Below are positions 1 to 8,259 of a stretch of DNA of 64,000 nt, in pieces. A program made the position numbers and the translations under genes. Positions within the stretch are counted from its first letter, which is position 1; each line of letters begins with the position of its first letter. Origin of the DNA: Fallopia convolvulus (taxonomy: Eukaryota; Streptophyta; Magnoliopsida; Caryophyllales; Polygonaceae); the NCBI GenBank assembly GCA_964016875.1, contig OZ024724.1, forward strand, positions 35,487,786 to 35,551,785, written 5' to 3'. The notes under the pieces are model-generated. The model was not told the DNA's origin. It saw only the letters and a program-made list of their open reading frames with translations, and did not search any database.

Positions 1-250
1 TGCATTGAATAGTTTCAAAAGTGCATTGTGACATAAGAAAAGTGCATTGATAAATGACATAAGAAAAGTGCATCATCTGATTGAAAAAGTGCATTGAAAA
101 GTTTCAAGAGTGCAGTGAAAAATTTCAAAAGTGCATTGTGACATAAGAAAAGTCCATTGATAAATGACATATGAAAAGTGCATCATTACAAAAGTGCATT
201 GAAAAGTTTCAAAACTGCATTGAAAAGTTTCAAAAGTGCATTGAAAAGTT
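1..250. repeat. Short degenerate repeat built on AAAAGTGCATT, left block
   Basis: The core AAAAGTGCATT recurs about every 15-40 bases, all in one orientation, joined by short spacers such as GAAAAGTTTC and GACATAAG. Spacing is irregular, so this is a diffuse minisatellite and not a clean tandem array. The same motif fills 780-1275. The left block begins at the window edge, so its true length is unknown. Confidence 0.75.
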
Positions 251-310
251 TTAATAAAAATCTATACTTAATGGATTTATGGTGCATGTTTAAAGGCATA
301 ATTGAAGGAA

Positions 311-380
311 AGCTTATTAGCTCAAATGGAAGAGCAATGTGCTTACGCACATAGATGTGGGTTCGAATCCCATATAAGCT
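311..380 (+). tRNA. tRNA-like sequence (probable pseudo-tRNA, anticodon position TAC)
   Basis: This 70-base sequence folds as a cloverleaf on paper. The 7-bp acceptor stem AGCTTAT/ATAAGCT is perfect, the D stem is GCTC/GAGC, and the T arm is GTGGG-TTCGAAT-CCCAT with the normal 7-base loop. The anticodon stem ATGTG/CACAT pairs only if the loop has 6 bases (CTTACG); a standard 7-base loop would give anticodon TAC but breaks the stem. A-box and B-box-like sequences are present. I do not recognise it as a standard nuclear or plastid tRNA, so a degenerate tRNA-derived sequence is more likely than a working gene. It resembles the minus-strand copy at 523-594. Confidence 0.4.
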
Positions 381-522
381 AATTTGATCATGATTTTCTT
401 TGAAAAATAGTGGTTAATTAGTTATTTGTCGTACAACGATAAAATATAATTTCTTTTTAGTACATAGCTAGTTAGGTTGATAATAAATGCGTTAAGAATT
501 AATTTGTGTAAGATATCATATT
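381..522. other. Spacer between the two tRNA-like sequences
   Basis: AT-rich spacer with no open frame, tandem repeat or recognisable element. Confidence 0.5.
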
Positions 523-594
523 AGCCTATGTAGGAATTGAACCTACATCTTTTTGCACAAAGCACACCGCTCTACCATTTGAGCTAATAGGCTA
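523..594 (-). tRNA. Second tRNA-like sequence, opposite strand (probable pseudo-tRNA)
   Basis: On the minus strand there is a perfect acceptor stem AGCCTAT/ATAGGCT, a D stem GCTC/GAGC and a T arm with core TAGG-TTCAATT-CCTA. The anticodon arm is broken: GTGTG does not pair with CAAAA around loop CTTTGTG (nominal anticodon TTG). It shares long stretches with the 311-380 sequence (for example TTAGCTCAAATGG and TGTGCTT), so the two are related copies in inverted orientation, 142 bases apart. Its first bases overlap the last codons of the FAR1-like fragment. Confidence 0.4.
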
Positions 595-779
595 CTTGTA
601 CTAAAATAAAAATTTGACCTTCATATGGTTTCAACTCGGATGGACACGTGGGCAAATAGTATGTCGTTTCCCCTTGAGATAGCTCAATGAAATATTCACC
701 ACTGTTTTTAGGTGATTCTTCATTGAAAATAGTAGTTGAAGAAGAGTTTGATGTCCCCGCTACAACTAACATAAAAGGG

Positions 780-1275
780 AAATATAAAGGTGTTAGTTGA
801 AAATCAGTAAAAGTGCATTGAAAGTATAATAAAGTGCATTATATACTAGTAAAAGTGCATTACTTAAATCAGTGAAAAGTAAAAGATATACAAAGTGCTA
901 TTAAGTAGAAAAAGTGCACTCTTAAGTGTAAGAAGTGCATTATTAACTGTGAAAAGTGCAATAAAATTATGTTCTCTATAAGGTCAAATATATGTTCTCT
1001 AAACAAAAATGAAAAGTGCATTGTTAAGTATAAAAAATGCACTAGTAAAGCTGAAAAGTGCATTGTCATATACTATTTATATGCCTTTATGAAAAGTGCA
1101 AGTAAGTATGACAAATGCACTATTAAGTCCTAAAAGTGCATTATTAAGTCCTAAAAGTGCATTATCAACGAGAAGTGCAAAGTGCATTATTTAAGTATGA
1201 AAAGTGCACTAGTAATCCCTAAAAGTGCATTCTTAAGTCATAAAAGTGCAGTATTAAGTCCCAAAAGTGCAACGT
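780..1275. repeat. Short degenerate repeat built on AAAAGTGCATT, right block
   Basis: About twenty copies of AAAAGTGCA(T/C)T lie in the same orientation as the 1-250 block, here with spacers such as ATTAAGTCCT. The block lies inside the inferred intron of the FAR1-like gene, so in that transcript it would read as many TGCACTTTT copies. Confidence 0.75.
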
Positions 1276-1280
1276 CGATT

Positions 1281-1480
1281 CACACAGTTCAATCGATTCA
1301 CTCAGTTCGACTTGGCCTAGTATTAAGTTCGATTCACACAGTTCAATCAAAATTCAACTAGATTCACACTTCATACTTGACCAGTTCAATCGATTCCGAA
1401 AAATCACACAGATTCAATCCCTCTTACCACTTACCACACAAATTCAATCACACAAATTCAATCACACAGATTCCGAAAAT
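1281..1480. repeat. Short repeats of TTCAATCACACA / GATTCACACAGTTCAAT
   Basis: A low-complexity stretch with several copies of CACACA(A/G)ATTCAAT and two copies of CGATTCACACAGTTCAAT. A 14-base string ending in the splice-donor region (CCCTCTTACCACTT) occurs twice, near 1424 and 1498, so the exon 1 donor has an upstream duplicate. No coding sequence is seen. Confidence 0.6.
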
Positions 1481-1519
1481 TGTTCGAGCTTGTGAATCCC
1501 TCTTACCACTTTCTGCCAT

Positions 1520-1751
1520 GGTTGGAACAGACTCGCAGATTCAAACTCTTTGAATTTCGGATTCGGCGATGGCGATCTCGTTCGGTGCGATCTCCTTCCG
1601 TTTCAATCGAAGGCCACGATCTTCGATCTGCCGTCTGCGTACTGCGTTTGAACGAACCCTAGACAAAACAAAAAAGAGAAAAAGGATTATTAATTAGAGA
1701 GGGAAAAGACGTAAATGCCCCCGCCTCTAATAAAAGGGGAAATAAAATCAG
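1520..1751. other. Probable 5' leader of the FAR1-like gene (minus strand), non-coding
   Basis: Directly upstream of the minus-strand ATG at 1519. The minus strand contains CTAGGGTTCG, a common look for plant transcript leaders, followed by T/C-rich sequence. A 60-codon plus-strand frame here has biased composition and no family resemblance, so I do not call it. Confidence 0.35.
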
Positions 1752-1774
1752 CCCTTGGATCCTTGATCCAAGGG
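1752..1774. other. Perfect 10-bp hairpin, 3-base loop
   Basis: CCCTTGGATC and GATCCAAGGG are exact reverse complements separated by CTT. From memory, palindromes of the form TTGGATC-N3-GATCCAA are familiar near the ends of plant DNA transposons, which would fit a Mutator-like origin of the neighbouring FAR1-like fragment. That link is inference. Confidence 0.6.
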
Positions 1775-1799
1775 TCCAAAATTCTCCTTCCGTTTCATG

Positions 1800-2871
1800 A
1801 TAAGGGGATGTTTTATGGGAATCAAACTCTATATTATATATGTCTATTTGAAAATAATTCGTTATTTTGGAAAAATATTATAGATGAATAATATTTTGTA
1901 TTTTATTTGGATTTCTCCACATTGGCATCTAACCGATACGGCTATGATTAGGGATAGTCGGGAAGGCGGAGACATCCCTAACTTAGTTGTATGTCAAGGA
2001 GTACCGCTTCAAAATTATAATAAAATATTTTGGCGAGTGCTCCCGAGGAGGCTTGACCAGGGGTAAGAAGGTGAATGATGAGGGTGTGAGTGGTTCGTAT
2101 AAACGGTGGAGGCCGCCGTCCACTACCCCACGTAATGCTGGAGCATGCCATGCTTGTTTAATAAATTATGTCGATTGAGAATTGATGAGTTGCGATTGAA
2201 CAATTATTGAGACAAAAAGTGGTTGAGTTGATACTTAAGTGAAATGATGTACTATTATTAGTATGCATTGTATGGCTGTAAGTATTATTCTTATGTGTGT
2301 CTTATAATTATAAATATCGTTGTGCGGTTGCTTATTATAGTGAATGTACTATATGTGAACTATTATATTACTATTCTTATCATGTAATTGAATAAACCGA
2401 TTTTGCTTCTGCATGCTGCATTTACTATCCAGTGCATATTGGAATTGTTAGCTAACCCTTCGGGGTGTTGTTTTTCTTTTAGGTAATCAATCTGAAATGA
2501 ATAATGTTCCAAGGAATCTTCTCCAAGATGATGGTGAGCCAGATCGACGTGGTGGGTCTTAGGATGAGGTCGGATAGCGCTTTGTAGGACTAAAGGTCCT
2601 AGGAGTCTATGTTGTCTCGGTAAGTTAGATGTTTGTAAATATTGGTTGAAGTTTAGAGATCAGAAATGAGAGTTGTGTTGGTGTGAGTTGATGCACACAT
2701 GCATAACTTTGTTACTCTTAAAGAAACATAGTTGGATGTTTTCCTTGTATTTCTCATCGTGCCTTTGTTGCAAGGTCCCACATTGTGGGATTGTTGTCAA
2801 ATTAGCCTTAGTGGACCCAAGTGAGGTCCACAACCAAGTGACATTCTGGTAGTTAAAACCCGAGTGTTACA
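1800..2871 (+). repeat. 5' LTR of the Tekay/Del-type element (start uncertain)
   Basis: The right end is fixed by TGTTACA followed at once by the primer-binding site, and by identity of 2584-2871 with 5522-5809 at a constant offset of 2,938. The left end cannot be fixed because the 3' LTR copy lacks its left part. Candidate TG starts lie at 1798-1890. A possible TATA box (TATAAAC) is near 2098. The 60-codon frames in 1884-2178 are LTR by-products. Confidence 0.6.
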
Positions 2872-2873
2872 AA

Positions 2874-2890
2874 TTGGTATCAGAGCGAGG
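2874..2890 (+). other. Primer-binding site, initiator-Met tRNA type
   Basis: TTGGTATCAGAGCGAGG lies two bases after the LTR end. TGGTATCAGAGC is the usual minus-strand primer site complementary to the 3' end of plant initiator Met-tRNA in chromoviruses. Confidence 0.85.
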
Positions 2891-3133
2891 TTGACAACAA
2901 GGGAACAAGGAACCTAACAATAAAAGTATGAGAAATCCAACTTAAACGAAAACTCAGACCGAGTTTTCCTTTTTTTAAACATTTTGATAAGAAGTTTGGC
3001 ATATTGCATAGTTGGGTAGAAAGACACGTCGAGAAGGGCCACCATCGAATGGGGAGTAATCCTGTAAGCATTTTCTTATATACTTTGTTTAGTATTGCTT
3101 AGGCTTATTAATACTAGTACTCACAGATTTGTA

Positions 3134-4372
3134 ATGGCACAGCCGAAGAAGACTACTAATGTTGTTAGAGGAAGAGGGAGACCCCGAGGCCGAGGACTTA
3201 GCCGTGGAAGGGGTAGAGAAAGTGCAAATACAACTCCAGCTAATCTCCATGCTGAAGAAGTTGCGGAAAGTGAAGGACCGGCACTGGGTGTTCGACAAGG
3301 ACAATCTGAAGCTTCTGTTGCTAATGACCGTCGGAGATATGAATTACCATTTGTAGAAGAAGATGTTGTCTCTATTGTTGGAGCTAGGCCAAGGGTTGAC
3401 CTAGAAGTACCTAGGCCAGCTAATGCGCCTCTTGAACCTGAGATACATGCACTAAATATGAAGATGCCTCCCCATGTAAGCCAAGTTGCAATACTACCAG
3501 GCATCACGAGACCTGAATGCTCTAGAAGGGTAGTGGAGTTGGGAGGAGGTCTACAGGAGCCAAAACCAGATAAGTGGCTTTGAGTGTTTAAGAAGACGGG
3601 AGTACCAAACTTCACCGGAGCTTTAGGTACTGATGTGGAACAATGGTTGAGAAGGGTCGCTTCTACATTAGATTCAACCCAAGCGCCAGAGGAGAGGAGG
3701 ATGTCCTTAGTGCAAAGTTTATTTCAAGAAGGTACATTTGACTGGTGGAATCTGAAAGATGATCATGAAAAAGTCGTGACCTTTGGAGAATTTGGAGAAA
3801 AGATTTGAGAACATTATTGTCCCGAGCCCTTGAGGAGTGCAAGGGAAGCTGCATTCAGAGATGCTGGACCAGAGAACATTCCGGTGACTGAAACAATTGA
3901 TAAATTTCAAAAGGAGTTAGCAGCTGTACCTGACGCTGCACCTATAGAAAAACTTCGAATCTGTGCTTTTCTAAAGCGGTTACAACCGCAGCTACATGCC
4001 TATGTCTCTGGATTACAACTTAAAACCTAAACTAAAGTTCAAAACTCAGCTTTGGCATATGCTCTAGCTAGTCCAAGGCCTGAGCCATCTGATGTTAATC
4101 CAAGAGACAGAAGACATCGTCATCAAGCTTTAAGAAAGATGGACGACCTAGTCAGTTTCAACAAAAGGGACCAGTTATTAAATTTCAAAGCCGTCATGGT
4201 CAATCACAACAAGCTCGTGGTTTTGGGAGCACAAGGCAGTGTTACAATTGTGCAAGTATTGAGCATGTTAAGAGTAGTTGCCCGAAACCACTAGTTACTT
4301 GTTTTTCTTGTGGAAGAGTGGGACATCGTTCACAATTCTGCTTTAATAAGGGATTAGCTTCGTCACAAGGAT
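3134..4372 (+). pseudogene. gag: gag pseudogene with two CCHC zinc knuckles
   Basis: Starts MAQPKK and has a Gly/Arg-rich N-terminus (repeated RGRGRPRGRG). A capsid-like part follows (FKKTGVPNFTG, then EGTFDWWNLK). Gag would package the element RNA in cytoplasmic particles. Three in-frame stops break one reading frame: TGA at 3581, TGA at 3806 and TAA at 4028. A frameshift near 4130 moves the reading to another frame, which then carries two tandem knuckles of form CX2CX4HX4C: CYNCASIEHVKSSC (about 4236-4277) and CFSCGRVGHRSQFC (about 4300-4341). Two knuckles are more than the single one usual for plant Ty3/gypsy gag. It continues into the protease region without a clear border. Confidence 0.8.
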
Positions 4373-5491
4373 CATCTCCAAGGACTGGTAAATTTGTGGC
4401 TCATCGCCCTGTCCCACCACAACAGTATCCACCACCATCACAGAGTCGTGGCAGAGGTCGCGGTAATGTGGTTAGTAATTCGGGTGCCACTCAACATCGA
4501 ATGTTTGAGATGAAGAGAAATGATGCTTTGAATGCTCCTACGGCGACAGGTACGATTTGGATTCAATCTAAACCTGTACACATTTTGTTCGATACTGGTG
4601 CTACATATTCATTTATGTCATCTGCATGTGCACATAGATTGCAATTGACATGTAGTAATAGTGCCTCTTTACTTGTTACACTGCCAGACGGTAGTAAGAT
4701 TAGTAGGGATAGAGAGATCATGCAGTGTTCGATACGGATCGAACATAAGGACTGGTTAGCGGATTTCATAGTAGTACAATTAGCATCCGATGATGATGTA
4801 ATTTTGGGAATGGATTGGATGAGGCGATATCGGGCAGTGTTAGATATTCATAGTGGAACCGTAACAGTAACTACAGATGACGGTTCTAAACATGTATGGC
4901 AAGAATCAAAGAACGAGAATGTTGGAGTAATAGTTAGCGCAATGAAGGCAGCTAAGTTGATAAAGAAATTCCTAGAGTTAAAGATATTCCAGTTTTACGA
5001 GAGTTTGAGGATGTCTTTCTTGAGGAGTTGCCAGGACTACCACCCAGCGAGAAGTAGACTTCAACATTGACTTGGAGCCCGGTACAAGACCAATATCGCG
5101 AGCTCCTTATCGCATGGCTCCAATGGAGATGCAAGAGTTGAAGACTCAATTGGAAGAGTTGTTAGAAAAGGGATATGTGCGCCCCAATGTGTCACCTTGG
5201 GGAGCTCCAGTTTTGTTTTTCAAGAAGAAGGATGGGTCGTTGAGATTGTGTATCGACTATCGAGAGCTGAACCGGATCACCATCAAGAATAAGTACCCAT
5301 TACCACAAATTGATGATTTACTAGATCAACTTCAAGGAGCTGTGGTATTCTCTAAGATCGATCTACGATCTGGGTATCATCAGTTGAGGATACGAGAGGA
5401 AGACATTCCAAAGACGGCATTTTGTACAAGATACGGACATTATGAATTTGTGGTAATGCCCTTCGGATTGACAAATGCCCCAGCTGTTTGT
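4373..5491 (+). pseudogene. pol: pol pseudogene: protease plus 5' half of reverse transcriptase
   Basis: The protease has LFDTGATYSFMS at about 4585-4620, with the active-site triad DTG intact, and ILGMDW near 4800, a typical downstream protease motif. One or two frameshifts around 4966-5060 separate it from RT. The RT frame 5072-5485 keeps the segment around KIDLRSGYHQLR, with the first catalytic Asp, and FCTRYGHYEFVVMPFGLTNAPA in two parts. It is cut directly after NAPA, so the palm motif YxDD, thumb, RNase H and integrase are lost. The last residues before the stop at 5564 are encoded by junction filler and LTR, not by RT. Confidence 0.85.
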
Positions 5492-5521
5492 AAATATTTC
5501 AAAGACGGCATTTCATCAGTT
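5486..5521 (+). other. Chimeric filler at the RT/3' LTR deletion junction
   Basis: Three pieces copied from nearby lie end to end. 5486-5498 equals LTR 2631-2643 (13 bases, GTTTGTAAATATT). 5500-5513 equals RT 5409-5422 (14 bases, CAAAGACGGCATTT). 5513-5522 equals RT 5377-5386 (10 bases, TCATCAGTTG). LTR sequence then continues from about 5520. This is the pattern of templated insertions made during end-joining repair of a double-strand break. Confidence 0.75.
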
Positions 5522-5809
5522 GTAGGACTAAAGGTCCTAGGAGTCTATGTTGTCTTTTTAAGTTAGATGTTTGTAAATATTGGTTGAAGATTAGAGATCA
5601 GATATGAGAATTGTGTTGGAGTGAGTTGATGCACACATGCATGACTTTGTTACTTTTAAAGAAACATAGTTGGATGTTTTCGTTGTATTTCTCGTCGTGC
5701 CTTTGTTGCAAGGTCCCACATTGTGAGATTGTTGTCAAATTAGCCTGAGTGGAGCCAAGTGAGGTCCACAACCAAGTAACATTCTGGTATTTAAAACCCG
5801 GGTGTTACA
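5522..5809 (+). repeat. Truncated 3' LTR of the Tekay/Del-type element
   Basis: Matches 2584-2871 base for base in length, with about 17 substitutions. The left part of the LTR is lost in the same deletion that removed most of pol. It ends with TGTTACA directly against satellite DNA. Confidence 0.9.
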
Positions 5810-8259
5810 AAATCAAGACCGATCGAATAAATGCATATATTGGAGCCTAGGAAACGAATGCCACATTTAGGTGTAACATTTACATGGACATTTCATCGAT
5901 CACTTGGCGGGCAATTATAGAGTAAAAGTCATTTTAAGGCAAAATAAGAAAAAACAAGTGAACTTTAAAGACATCTGGGCAGCATAAAGAATGAGGATAG
6001 TGTCAAGCCCATAAGCACATTCCGCTTTATAAAATCAAGACCGATCGAATAAAAGCATAAATTCGAACCTACATAACGAATCCAACATATAGGAGTGACA
6101 TTTTCATGGACATTTCATAGAACACTTGGCGTGCAATGTTAGATAACAAGTCATTTTAAAGGCAAAAGTAGAAAAAACATGTGAACTTTAAAGACATCTA
6201 GGAATAAAAGTAATGAATGAGGATTGTGTCAAGCCAATAAACACATTCTACGCTACAAAATAAAGACAGATCGAATAAGAACATCATTTCGAACCTAGAA
6301 ACCGAATGCTACATTTAGGAGTGACATTTACATGGACATTTAATCGAACATATGGCGTGCAATGTTAGATCACAAGTCATTTTAAAGGCAAAAGGAGAAA
6401 AAACAAGTGAACTTTAAAGGCATCTATGCATTAGCATAAAGAATGAGCATAGTATCAAGCCAATAAGAACATTCTACACTACAAAATCAAGACCGTTGGA
6501 ATAAAAGAATAAATTCGAACCTAGAAACCGAATGTCACATTAAGGAGTAAAATTTACATGGTCATTTCATCGAACACTTGTCATGCAATGTTAGATCACA
6601 TGTCAATTTTTAAAGGCAAAAGTAGAAAAAACAAGTGAACTTTGTAGACATCTAGGCATAAGCATAGAGAATGAGGATAGTATCATGCCAATAAGCACGT
6701 TTTGCACTACAAAATCAAGACCGATCAGATAAAAGCATAAAATCGAACCTAGAAACCGAATGTCATAGTTAGGAGTGACATTTACATGGACATTTCATCA
6801 AACACTTGACGTGCAATGTTAGATCTCAAGTCAATTTTATAAAGGCAAAAGGAAAAAAGACAAGTGAACATTAAAGACATCTAGGCATAAGCATAAAGAA
6901 TGCGATAGTATCAAGTCAATAAGCACATTTTGTACAAAAAAATCAAGACCGATCGACGAAAAGCATAAATTCGAACCTAGAAAACGAATGTCACACTTAG
7001 GGGTGACATTTACATGGACATTTCATTGAACACTTGGCGTGCAATGATAGATCACAAGTCATTTTAAAGGCAAAAGGAGAAAAAAAAAAGTGAACTTTAA
7101 AGACATCTAGGCATAAGCATAAAGAATGAGGATAGTATGAAGCCAATAAGCACATTCTGCACTTCAAAATCAAGACCGATAAAATAAAATCATAAATTCG
7201 AAACCTAGAGACCGAATGCCACATTTAGGAGTGACATTTACATGAACATTTTATCAAACACTAGGCGTGCAATGTTAGATCTCAAGTCAATTTTTAAAGG
7301 CAAAAGGACAAAAAACAAATGAACTTTAACGACATCTAGGCATAAGCATAAATAATGAGGATAGTATCATGCCAATAAGCTCGTTTTGCACTACAAAATC
7401 AAGACAAATCAGATAATAGCATAAACTCGAACCTAGAAACCGGATGTCATAGTTAGGAGTGACATTTACATGGACATTTCATCGAACACAAGGCGTGCAA
7501 TGTTAGATCACAAGTCAATTTTTAAAGGAAAAAGGAGAAAAAACAAGTGAACTTTAAAGACAACTAGGCATAAGAATAAAGAATAAGAATAGTATCAAGT
7601 CAATAAGCACATTCTGCTTTACAAAGTCAAGACTGATCGAATAAAAGCATAAATTCAAACCTAGAAAATGAATGCCACATTTAGGTGCATTCTTTACATG
7701 GGCATTTCATCGATCACTTGGCGGGCAATGTTAGATTAAAAGTCATTCTTAAGGCAAAATGAGAAAAAATAAGTGAACTTTAAAGACATCTAGGCATAAG
7801 CATAAAGAATAAGGATAGTATCGAGGCCGATAAGCACATTCTGCACTACAAAATCAACACCGAACGAATAAAATCATAAATTCGAACCTAGAGACCGAAG
7901 CCACATTTAGAAGTGACATTTGCATGGACATTTCATCGAACACTAGGCGTGCAATGTTAGATCTCAAGTCAATTTTTAAAGGCAAAAGGAGAAAAAACAA
8001 GTGAACTTTAAAGACATCTAGGCATAACCATAAAGAATGAGCATAGTATCAAGCCAATAAGCACATTCAACACTACAAAATCAAGATCAATCGAACAGAA
8101 GAATAAATTCGAACCTAGAAATCGAATGCTACATTTAGGAGTGACATTTACATTGACATTTCATCGAACAGTTCGCGTGGAATAACCAGATCACAAGTCA
8201 TTTTAAAGGAAAAAGGAGAAAAAACAAGTGAAATTTAAAGACATCTAGGCATAAGCATA

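Larger units (their letters stand above)
584..1519 (-). pseudogene. 5' end of a FAR1/FHY3-like (FAR1-related sequence) gene, two exons, truncated
   Basis: A minus-strand start in good context (CAACCATGGCAG) at 1519 opens a 13-base coding exon (1507-1519, MAES plus one base). It ends at a splice donor GTAAGAG. An acceptor TTTTATGTTAG ends at 766. Exon 2 (765 down to the TAG at 584) continues in frame for about 60 residues. The segment LPTCPSELKPYEGQIF resembles the conserved lead-in to the FAR1 DNA-binding domain, which in this family continues into a phenylalanine/tyrosine-rich stretch. Here translation instead stops after QVAY, where the tRNA-like sequence begins. FAR1/FHY3 proteins are transcription factors domesticated from Mutator-like transposases; the zinc-finger, transposase and SWIM domains are absent here. 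The intron holds the AAAAGTGCATT repeats. The family call rests on one short motif recalled by eye, so it is moderate. Confidence 0.45.
1800..5809 (+). mobile_element. Degenerate Ty3/gypsy LTR retrotransposon, Tekay/Del-type chromovirus
   Basis: In order it contains a 5' LTR ending TGTTACA, a Met-type primer site, gag with two CCHC knuckles, an aspartic protease with DTGA, and reverse transcriptase cut off before its catalytic YxDD, then a truncated 3' LTR. RNase H, integrase, chromodomain, polypurine tract and the left part of the 3' LTR are missing. The RT segments (for example SPWGAPVLFFKKKDGSLRLC and FGLTNAPA) match the Tekay/Del branch as I know it. In-frame stops and several frameshifts make it dead. 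The hand count between the two LTR copies is about 17 differences over 288 aligned bases with no indel, so the insertion is old. The left boundary is uncertain, and no target-site duplication can be identified. Confidence 0.8.

Noticed and set aside
1480..2178. Small plus-strand frames at 1480-1662, 1884-2066 and 1987-2178
   Set aside because: The first lies in the leader of the minus-strand FAR1-like gene and the others in the LTR; none shows a family motif or splice context.
3089..3910. Minus-strand frames of 63-164 codons opposite gag
   Set aside because: Shadows of the Gly/Arg-rich and capsid-coding sequence; no motif on the minus strand.
1800..5809. Target-site duplication for the Tekay/Del-type element
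   Set aside because: The right flank is AAATC, but no matching copy lies before any plausible LTR start; the left end is undefined, so no duplication is claimed.
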